Assembly: GCA_964421355.1 (NCBI GenBank)
Contig: CAYQWX010000049.1
Span: 1-15,115, forward strand
Source of the DNA: JALTDM01 sp964421355
GTDB lineage: Bacteria > Bacteroidota > Bacteroidia > Bacteroidales > JALTDM01
Direction: 5' to 3'
DNA: 15,115 nucleotides
Shown in pieces: positions 7,370 to 13,521 of the stretch (position 1 is its first letter; each line of letters starts with the position of its first letter). The position numbers and the translations under genes were made by a program. The notes under the pieces are model-generated. The model was not told the origin of the DNA and ran no database searches. It saw nothing but the letters and a program-made list of their open reading frames with translations.

Positions 7370-8773
7370 ATGAACAATAGTGATAAAATAATATCTCTAT
7401 ATCAACTAAACATAATAATCAAAGGGATATTAGAAGAAGAAATTTTCACATCTCCTTTGTGGATTATGGCAGAGATAAGCGAGTTAAAAGTAGCACAAAA
7501 TGGACATTGTTATCTGGAACTCGCTGAAAAACAAGGAAAAAGGATAGTAGCCAAAGCCAGAGGGACTATTTGGAACAGCCGTTATCCTTTATTAAAATCA
7601 TATTTTGAAGAAAAAACCGGTATGTTGCTGGAAAGAGGAATAAAAATTTTATTCAGGGCAGAAGTAAGATTTCATGAACTATATGGTTTTTCACTAAACA
7701 TATTAGATATAGACCCTACTTATACACTTGGAGATTTAGCTCGCCAAAGAGAAGAGGCCATTGCCCGCCTCAAAGAAGAAGGTATATTTGAATTAAACAA
7801 AGAATTATATCTTCCCGTTGTTATTCAACGTATAGCAATTATTTCGTCAAAAGAAGCCGCAGGATATGAAGATTTCTTATCCATATTAAACAACAACCCT
7901 TATAAATACAAGTTTAAAACTAAACTTTTTCCATCACTAATGCAAGGAGAACAGGCGGCTACAAGTTTGATAAATGCCCTGGACAAAATATATGTGGAAA
8001 TAGACAATTTTGATATAGTTGTTATAATAAGAGGAGGAGGCTCTAAGCTTGATTTGAATGTGTTTGACAATTATGAAGTAGCGGCAAATGTAGCACAGTT
8101 TCCGATACCTGTAATTACGGGAATCGGGCATACCAGAGATTTATCAGTTGTAGATATGGTTGCTAACTATGCATTAAAAACACCTACTGATGTTGCTGAC
8201 GAAATACTTAATCACAATAGAGAATTTGAAAACAGTATGGAAGAAAAAGTTGCTACAATAATAAATTGGGCAGAAAATTTTCTATTAGACGAAGAAACGA
8301 GACTCCAGAACTTATCTTATGCTTTAAGTATTCATGCTTCAAAAAGCTTTATAACTCATAAACAACAGAAACTGATATTGTTAGGTAAAAAGTTAGAAGG
8401 TGTAATAAATAGTTATATATCAAACAAAGACTTTGAAATTAAATTATTTAGCAATAAAATAAATGATTCTATACAGTTATATTTCAACAATCAAAACGGC
8501 ATACTTAATTTTAATAATACCCGATTACAAAACAGTTTAAAAAATTTTTTCACAAAACAGGAACAAAAACTTGACTATTATAAGCAAAAACTTGAATTAT
8601 TACGCCCCGAAAAACTTTTTAAGCGTGGCTACCATTTGCTAGTTAATCAAGAGGGAAAAGCAATAACAGACATTAATCAGATAACTGTGGGACAAAATTT
8701 AAATATTTATTTTAGAAATGGCAAAGTAATATCGGAAGTAAAAGAAATACAAAAAATAAAAAACAGCGAATAA
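7370..8773 (+). CDS. xseA: Exodeoxyribonuclease VII large subunit
   Basis: A 467-residue protein of normal length for XseA, the catalytic subunit of exonuclease VII, which degrades single-stranded DNA from both ends and takes part in mismatch and damage repair. Residues about 8-115 match the OB-fold domain (WIMAEISELKVAQNGHCYLEL, a family hallmark). The nuclease core has IRGGGSKLDLNVFDNYEVA from residue 220 and GIGHTRDLSVVDMVA from 251, followed by the conserved TPTDVAD. Residues about 280-420 are the long helical coiled-coil arm, and the end (KRGYHLLVNQEGKAITD) is the usual C-terminal segment. It starts 2 bases after the peptidase stop. The small subunit gene xseB, commonly just downstream, is not present here. 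Confidence 0.97.
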   Translation: MNNSDKIISLYQLNIIIKGILEEEIFTSPLWIMAEISELKVAQNGHCYLELAEKQGKRIVAKARGTIWNSRYPLLKSYFEEKTGMLLERGIKILFRAEVRFHELYGFSLNILDIDPTYTLGDLARQREEAIARLKEEGIFELNKELYLPVVIQRIAIISSKEAAGYEDFLSILNNNPYKYKFKTKLFPSLMQGEQAATSLINALDKIYVEIDNFDIVVIIRGGGSKLDLNVFDNYEVAANVAQFPIPVITGIGHTRDLSVVDMVANYALKTPTDVADEILNHNREFENSMEEKVATIINWAENFLLDEETRLQNLSYALSIHASKSFITHKQQKLILLGKKLEGVINSYISNKDFEIKLFSNKINDSIQLYFNNQNGILNFNNTRLQNSLKNFFTKQEQKLDYYKQKLELLRPEKLFKRGYHLLVNQEGKAITDINQITVGQNLNIYFRNGKVISEVKEIQKIKNSE

Positions 8774-8806
8774 TAAACCATTTTAAAAACAAACAATATT
8801 ATTTTT

Positions 8807-8814
8807 TACTTTTG
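8807..8814 (+). promoter_or_regulatory. Candidate Bacteroidota -7 box (TACTTTTG)
   Basis: TACTTTTG fits TAnnTTTG and is followed by CA as in the other boxes of the window. It lies in the 64-base gap after xseA and 23 bases before the next ATG, giving a short leader of about 15-18 bases. A weak upstream TTTT at 8781-8784 is the best -33 candidate, 22 bases away. Confidence 0.6.
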
Positions 8815-8837
8815 CAAGTAATATCTCCTATACCATT

Positions 8838-9611
8838 ATGCAAGTAATTGCCTATATAACAGATAATTATTGTAATAAAAATGAACTTTTTATGCTGGAA
8901 GCCAAACTGGCAGAATTTAATTTCAATACAAAAATATTGCACTATAACAAAATAAATAATATTTCTCAACAAGCATTGACAATTAACTATTTAATGAATA
9001 ATCTAAATAAAAACTCTATCCTATTGTGTATGAATAATCTTATGCTTACTAATGGATTTCTGTATATAAAAGCTGATGGATATCACATATTTACTTCTGA
9101 CAATGGTGTAACTTCAATATTAAGAAAACTTCGTAATCCTGTGGATTTTAAGGTATTTCGTCTAAAAAAAGAGCATCTTGAAGACTTGGAAAAAATATGG
9201 CAACTTAACTTTTTATCGGTAATAACTGTTCTAAAAGGCAAACTGTCTAATTTTTTTGAAGAAACCGATTATTATAAAGAAAAATATTTATCCAATCCCC
9301 AAATTCGCACTACAGGATTCAATGCAAAAGTGTTATTTGTAAAAGAAAACACCAATGCATTGGTATTCAACCTAAAAAAAGAAGATTTTGAAGAAAAACT
9401 TAAAAAGTTTTCTTCTTTTAAAATAATTTTTAATGCCAATAATTTGGAATTTGACAAAATAGACGAGAATATATATTTAACTAAAAAAGAAGGGGAACCG
9501 TATGTGTGTTTTAATGAATTTGATCTTCTGGAAGTTGGATTATATCGCGGAAATATTACCCAAGTCTATTCGTTGTATGAAAATACCGTAGTAAAAGTAG
9601 AATTTTATTAA
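8838..9611 (+). CDS. Divergent SAM hydroxide adenosyltransferase-like protein (DUF62/PF01887 relative)
   Basis: A 257-residue protein of the length expected for the SAM hydroxide adenosyltransferase/chlorinase family, enzymes that split S-adenosylmethionine with water or halide. The likeness is to the family pattern, judged by eye. The N-terminal IAYITDNY resembles the family TTDFG segment with Asp9 kept; GYHIFTSDNGVTSIL (81-95) resembles the GPDNGV segment; VLFVKENTNALVFNLKKEDF (165-184) resembles the IDxFGNxITNI segment; and NEFDLLEVGL (226-235) with the VVKVEF end resembles the C-terminal domain. However, the DPGVG motif is absent (the equivalent stretch reads CMNNLMLTNGF), and the Asp of the IDxFGN motif appears to be Lys. 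The protein may have lost or changed its activity. It has its own promoter-like box and is flanked by xseA and mazG. Confidence 0.6.
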   Translation: MQVIAYITDNYCNKNELFMLEAKLAEFNFNTKILHYNKINNISQQALTINYLMNNLNKNSILLCMNNLMLTNGFLYIKADGYHIFTSDNGVTSILRKLRNPVDFKVFRLKKEHLEDLEKIWQLNFLSVITVLKGKLSNFFEETDYYKEKYLSNPQIRTTGFNAKVLFVKENTNALVFNLKKEDFEEKLKKFSSFKIIFNANNLEFDKIDENIYLTKKEGEPYVCFNEFDLLEVGLYRGNITQVYSLYENTVVKVEFY

Positions 9612-9653
9612 ATACCATTAATTTAAGGTTCGCGTCATTCAAAAAATCTTCTT

Positions 9654-9661
9654 TAACTTTG
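9654..9661 (+). promoter_or_regulatory. Candidate Bacteroidota -7 box (TAACTTTG) for the mazG run
   Basis: TAACTTTG fits TAnnTTTG, followed by CA, 24 bases before the mazG ATG. A possible -33 TTCG lies at 9629-9632, 21 bases upstream. The box covers the TTG at 9659 that an open-frame search would take as a start, which argues that translation begins at the later ATG. Confidence 0.6.
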
Positions 9662-9685
9662 CACCTTATCCACAAACAAACTTAT

Positions 9686-10474
9686 ATGAACACTGATAGC
9701 AATAACCTACTCCAAGACAATTTTATAGAATTTGTAAACATAGTAAAAAGGTTAAGAAAAGAATGTCCGTGGGACAAGAAACAAACATTTTACAGCCTGC
9801 GAAAACTTACAATAGAAGAAACTTACGAACTTGTAGAAGCCATTACACAAAAAAATTACGAAGGCATAAAAGAAGAATTGGGAGATGTGTTTCTTCATAT
9901 AATTTTTTATAGCATATTGGCAGAAGAAGATAAACAATTTACCTTAAATGATGTTATAAACTTTATTTCACAAAAATTAATTGCCCGTCATCCCCATGTA
10001 TTTGGAGATACAGTAGCCAATACTGCTGAAGAAGTGCTAAAAAATTGGGAAACTATAAAATTGAAAGAAAAAGGGAAAAAATCCGTATTATCAGGAGTTC
10101 CTCGTTCATTGCCTGCAATGGTAAAAGCATTAAGACTACAAGAAAAGGCGTCAGGAATTGGCTTTGATTGGGAGAAAAAAGAAGAAGTGTGGCAAAAAGT
10201 AGATGAAGAACTGGCAGAAACAAAAAAAGAACTAAACACCGACAACAAAGAAAAATTGGAAAATGAACTGGGAGATTTACTCTTTGCAATAGTAAATGCT
10301 GCACGTTTATATAATATAGATCCCGAAAATGCGTTAGAAAAAGCAAATCAAAAATTTATAAATAGATTTACTTTTATAGAAAAAAGAGCAAAACAAAATG
10401 GACAAAACCTTAATGAAATGACCATTGAAGAAATGGATAAACTGTGGAATCAAGCAAAAGAAAACAATTTATAA
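9686..10474 (+). CDS. mazG: Nucleoside triphosphate pyrophosphohydrolase MazG
   Basis: A 262-residue protein of the two-domain MazG type, which converts NTPs and dNTPs to monophosphates and pyrophosphate and so removes abnormal nucleotides. The N-terminal domain has ECPWDKKQT (26-34), EETYE (44-48) and EELGD (63-67), giving the E-E-x-x-E...E-x-x-D metal site. The second domain repeats it with DEELAE (Glu174, 175 and 178) and ENELGD (192-197). The family sequence GIGFDW and the C-terminal EEMDKLWNQAK are also present. The ATG at 9686 is chosen over a TTG at 9659 because the latter falls inside a promoter-like box and would add nine residues of non-family sequence. The coaD ATG follows after 3 bases. 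Confidence 0.96.
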   Translation: MNTDSNNLLQDNFIEFVNIVKRLRKECPWDKKQTFYSLRKLTIEETYELVEAITQKNYEGIKEELGDVFLHIIFYSILAEEDKQFTLNDVINFISQKLIARHPHVFGDTVANTAEEVLKNWETIKLKEKGKKSVLSGVPRSLPAMVKALRLQEKASGIGFDWEKKEEVWQKVDEELAETKKELNTDNKEKLENELGDLLFAIVNAARLYNIDPENALEKANQKFINRFTFIEKRAKQNGQNLNEMTIEEMDKLWNQAKENNL

Positions 10475-10477
10475 CCA

Positions 10478-10957
10478 ATGGAAAATAAAAAAATTGCATT
10501 GTTTGCAGGCACATTCGACCCTTTTACAGTTGGTCATGAATCTATTGTAAGAAGAGGCTTACTACTGTTTGACAAAATAATTATAGGAATTGGATATAAT
10601 TCAAATAAAAAAAACTTTTTTCCTGTAGAAAACAGAATACAATGGATACGACAAACTTTTGCTGATGTATCAGATAGAATAGAAGTGCATTCATACGAAG
10701 GATTGACTATTGAATTTGCAAGAAAAATAGGGGCAAGATATTTATTGAGAGGAATTAGAACATCTTCCGACTTTGAATACGAACGTGCCATATCGCAAAC
10801 CAACAAAATGCTGGCTCCAGAATTAGAATCGGTATTTTTACTTACACTACCTGAACACACGCCTATCACATCTTCTATTGTAAGAGACATTATCAGACAT
10901 GGCGGTGATGCAAGTAGTTTTTTGCCATACAAAATAGACATTGATTTCAATGAATAA
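10478..10957 (+). CDS. coaD: Phosphopantetheine adenylyltransferase (coenzyme A biosynthesis)
   Basis: A 159-residue enzyme, the normal length for CoaD, which joins ATP and 4'-phosphopantetheine to make dephospho-CoA, the next-to-last step of coenzyme A synthesis. The nucleotidyltransferase signature GTFDPFTVGH is at residues 11-20, with the catalytic histidine at 20. RYLLRGIRTSSDFEYE (87-102) and the ITSSIVRDI segment (130-138), the family's I-S-S-T-x-x-R equivalent, complete the active site. It lies 3 bases after mazG and its stop overlaps the ATG of the next gene by 8 bases (ATGAATAA), so the three are almost certainly co-transcribed. Confidence 0.98.
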   Translation: MENKKIALFAGTFDPFTVGHESIVRRGLLLFDKIIIGIGYNSNKKNFFPVENRIQWIRQTFADVSDRIEVHSYEGLTIEFARKIGARYLLRGIRTSSDFEYERAISQTNKMLAPELESVFLLTLPEHTPITSSIVRDIIRHGGDASSFLPYKIDIDFNE

Positions 10958-12383
10958 AAAACTATTTATCATACTATTTTACTTATTTGGGATATTGGCA
11001 TATAGCCTTTTCGCTCAAACACAAGTAAAATGCTTATTACCAGATAATTACAAAAATAAAACACTATCTGCACATACCTACCAAGACCTCATTACTTACA
11101 CAGATACACTTTTGGCTACATCTAATATTAAAAACTCTACTGCAAGTTTTACTTTTAATTTTACACATACGCGGTTAATATATTTTCCTTATGGAAAATA
11201 CAAAGTAAAATTTTTTGCACGTCCCAATAAAAATTACACACTAATATTTCCCACATACCAGTCACAAACTATTGCAGATAGTATAAATCCTTATTTTGAA
11301 CCTGTTGAAATATGGGCAGGCTTCGATTCTTTAACACACGACACATTAAATTTGGCTATAATATCTTTTTTGCAGGAATACAACGATTATATTTCAAAAT
11401 ATTTTTACACGCTTTATAGACAAGGATACAATAGTAGAGTAGATACATTTTTAACTTATTTGAAAAAAAAATATTCTTCTATTAAAATACCTTTTTTTCA
11501 AAAATTTATTACTTATAAACTTGCAGAAATAGAGTTTGTTACCAAAAAACGAGATATAAGAAAAATTACTTGGGACTATTACAGACACCAAATGCCACAA
11601 TATTACAATCCTGCTTACATGAACCTTTTTAATCAAATGTATAAATACTTTTTTAATTTGTATGCACTCACTCCCAAAGGAAAAGATTCTTACTATGCAA
11701 TCACAAGAGGCAAAAGTCCCTATCTTATAAAACAAAGTTTATCAAAAAGATACGAACTGGCAGGAGATGATACGCTTATGGAAATGGTAATGCTAAAAGG
11801 ACTTTACGATGGTGCTTTTTCCAGCACGGTAGGTGCTTTTGAAAAACTACCATTACCACAACTTTTTATAACCTTGGATTCTATAAAACTTTTGACAAAT
11901 ATCCCCGAACACAAAACAATAGCAATCAACATAAAACGGAAAATAAAAGAAACATTTTTTTCATTTAAAGATACTTTCAAATTATTAAAATATTATACCC
12001 AAACACAAGATACATTTGTATATGAAAATTTCAAAGGAAAATTTGCATACATAGGACTCTGTGATATAAAAAACCTTACTTGTCTTGAACATTTGGCTAT
12101 AAACAACCGTTTTGCAGAACATTACCAGAACATAATGGATTCTTATCTTATATTTCCTTTAAAACAAAAGAAAGAAGTGATAAAATATTTCAGGAAAAAT
12201 AAATTGTCATACATACATTTGTTATTTTTCATAAAAACAACTGATATAGAAAAGTTGAAAATAGCAGCAATACCAAGATATGTACTAATAAATCCCTATG
12301 GAAAAATAATAAATGAAGATGCTCCATCTCCTACAGAAAATTTTAACTCATATTTTATATCAATACTTAGAAAAATGAAATGA
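10950..12383 (+). CDS. Exported TlpA-like thioredoxin-fold protein lacking the CxxC nucleophile
   Basis: A 477-residue protein with a signal peptide (MNKKLFIILFYLFGILAYSLFAQ). The ATG at 10950 is preferred to a TTG at 10941 because it directly heads the signal. Residues about 24-105 look like the beta-rich N-terminal domain found before thioredoxin domains in Bacteroidota (DUF4369-like), followed by a helical middle region rich in Tyr, Phe and Lys. The last ~120 residues resemble TlpA/ResA: FKGKFAYIGL, then a CxxC-equivalent reading NLTC, a cis-proline loop IPRYVLINPYGKI (Pro442) and the final APSPTE...YF pattern. Asn375 takes the place of the first cysteine while Cys378 is kept, and a further Cys371 lies upstream. 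It therefore may not be a normal dithiol oxidoreductase. It lies between coaD and anmK with overlap or 1-base spacing. Confidence 0.72.
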   Translation: MNKKLFIILFYLFGILAYSLFAQTQVKCLLPDNYKNKTLSAHTYQDLITYTDTLLATSNIKNSTASFTFNFTHTRLIYFPYGKYKVKFFARPNKNYTLIFPTYQSQTIADSINPYFEPVEIWAGFDSLTHDTLNLAIISFLQEYNDYISKYFYTLYRQGYNSRVDTFLTYLKKKYSSIKIPFFQKFITYKLAEIEFVTKKRDIRKITWDYYRHQMPQYYNPAYMNLFNQMYKYFFNLYALTPKGKDSYYAITRGKSPYLIKQSLSKRYELAGDDTLMEMVMLKGLYDGAFSSTVGAFEKLPLPQLFITLDSIKLLTNIPEHKTIAINIKRKIKETFFSFKDTFKLLKYYTQTQDTFVYENFKGKFAYIGLCDIKNLTCLEHLAINNRFAEHYQNIMDSYLIFPLKQKKEVIKYFRKNKLSYIHLLFFIKTTDIEKLKIAAIPRYVLINPYGKIINEDAPSPTENFNSYFISILRKMK

Positions 12384-12384
12384 G

Positions 12385-13470
12385 ATGAAAAATACAGATA
12401 AAAACAGTTTTTATGTAATAGGCTTAATGTCAGGAACTTCATTAGACGGCTTGGATATAGCATACTGCTATTTTTTGGAAAAAGATAATAATTGGCATTT
12501 CGAGATATTCAATGCCGAAACGGTGCCTTATAATACTGAATTAAAGGAAAAATTAGGAAATTGCAATAAATTATCGGCAAAGGATTTTTTAATTTTTCAC
12601 AATGAATACGGCAAATGGATAGGTCAAAAAGTAAATAATTTTATAAAAGAACACAAAATAAATAATATAGATTTTATAGCCTCACACGGACATACGGTTT
12701 TTCACGAACCAGATAAAAATTTCAACTTCCAAATAGGAAATCCTTATTTTATTCTAAAAGAAACACAAATCCCCGTAGTTGCTGATTTTAGAACTAAAAA
12801 TATTGTTTTTGACGGACAGGGAGCACCACTTGTCCCGATAGGCGACAGATTATTATTTGGCAGTTACACTTTTCGTATAAACATTGGTGGTTTTGCCAAT
12901 ATTTCTTACGAAAATGAACAAGGAAAAACAATTGCTTTTGACATCTGTCCGGCTAATATAATAATCAACCTTATTACAAGGGAATATTTTGGCCAAGATA
13001 TGGACAAAGATGGGAAAATTGCACAAAGTGGCAAAATAATTCCTTCTTTACTTAATAGTCTAAATAATATAGATTATTACAAACAAAATCCTCCGAAATC
13101 ACTTGCAAAAGAGTGGTTAGACACAATATTTTTACCTAAGCTCACGCCATATTTTGATAAAAATAAACCGGAAGATATTTTACGCACCCTATATGAACAT
13201 ATAGCAATGCAAATAACAACTGTAACGAGGACAGATAGCCCCATACTATTATCTGGAGGAGGTGCTAAAAACAAATTTTTAATAGAATTGTTAAAACAAA
13301 AAGCTGGCGAAGAAAATATCATTATTCCTTCACAGAAAATAATTAATTTCAAGGAAAGCCTGATATTTGCATTTTTAGGAATATTGGCACATTGCGATAT
13401 AAATAATTGCTATTCGTCTTATACGGGATCTACAATGGATATGGTTTGTGGACAATGGTATTCTTTGTGA
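12385..13470 (+). CDS. anmK: Anhydro-N-acetylmuramic acid kinase
   Basis: A 361-residue enzyme close to the E. coli length of about 370. AnmK opens and phosphorylates 1,6-anhydro-MurNAc released by peptidoglycan turnover, giving MurNAc-6-phosphate for reuse. Signatures are GLMSGTSLDGLD (13-24) for ATP binding, SHGHTVFHEP (100-109), QIGNP, the catalytic DFRTKNIVFDGQGAPLVP with Asp134, NIGGFANIS (166-174), and LLSGGGAKN near the C-terminus. The usual GGQGAP reads DGQGAP. The ATG follows the preceding stop by a single base, marking it as the last gene of the mazG run. No terminator hairpin with a U tract was seen after it. Confidence 0.97.
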   Translation: MKNTDKNSFYVIGLMSGTSLDGLDIAYCYFLEKDNNWHFEIFNAETVPYNTELKEKLGNCNKLSAKDFLIFHNEYGKWIGQKVNNFIKEHKINNIDFIASHGHTVFHEPDKNFNFQIGNPYFILKETQIPVVADFRTKNIVFDGQGAPLVPIGDRLLFGSYTFRINIGGFANISYENEQGKTIAFDICPANIIINLITREYFGQDMDKDGKIAQSGKIIPSLLNSLNNIDYYKQNPPKSLAKEWLDTIFLPKLTPYFDKNKPEDILRTLYEHIAMQITTVTRTDSPILLSGGGAKNKFLIELLKQKAGEENIIIPSQKIINFKESLIFAFLGILAHCDINNCYSSYTGSTMDMVCGQWYSL

Positions 13471-13495
13471 AAAGAGAAAAATAATAAGTTTTCAC

Positions 13496-13503
13496 TATCT
13501 TTG
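13496..13503 (+). promoter_or_regulatory. Candidate Bacteroidota -7 box (TATCTTTG) for the methyltransferase
   Basis: TATCTTTG fits TAnnTTTG and lies 18 bases before the methyltransferase ATG, so the leader would be only about 12 bases. The nearest TTTG upstream (13464-13467) is 28 bases away, longer than usual, so the -33 element is uncertain. Confidence 0.6.
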
Positions 13504-13518
13504 CAATACAATATTGCA
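13502..13518 (+). promoter_or_regulatory. 17-bp palindrome, candidate operator of the methyltransferase gene
   Basis: TGCAATA-CAA-TATTGCA is a perfect 7-base inverted repeat with a 3-base centre. It starts within the -7 box, covers the expected transcription start and ends 3 bases before the ATG. The gene it precedes encodes a protein with its own helix-turn-helix domain, so autoregulation is a reasonable guess. The left arm also occurs after another promoter box in the window (5268-5274), so only the right arm is specific to this site. There is no U tract, so a terminator is unlikely. Confidence 0.5.
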
Positions 13519-13521
13519 CAC

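Noticed and set aside
10053..10346. Long minus-strand open frames opposite mazG (also 9988-10248)
   Set aside because: They lie fully antisense to a strongly supported gene and have low-complexity, leucine-, serine- and phenylalanine-rich sequence expected from the complement of lysine- and glutamate-rich codons.
10941..10949. TTG start at 10941 for the TlpA-like gene
   Set aside because: The ATG at 10950 begins the signal peptide directly and overlaps the coaD stop in the common ATGAATAA manner.
10534..10950. 138-codon minus-strand frame opposite coaD
   Set aside because: CoaD is complete with its catalytic motifs on the plus strand; the antisense frame has no recognisable features.
11462..11475. 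Run of adenines in the TlpA-like gene as a possible frameshift or slippage site
   Set aside because: The reading frame continues unbroken to a recognisable C-terminal domain, and A-runs are common in this AT-rich sequence.
13502..13518. Palindrome as a terminator of anmK
   Set aside because: The arms are only 7 bases, AT-rich, and no T tract follows; the position against the -7 box and ATG fits an operator better.
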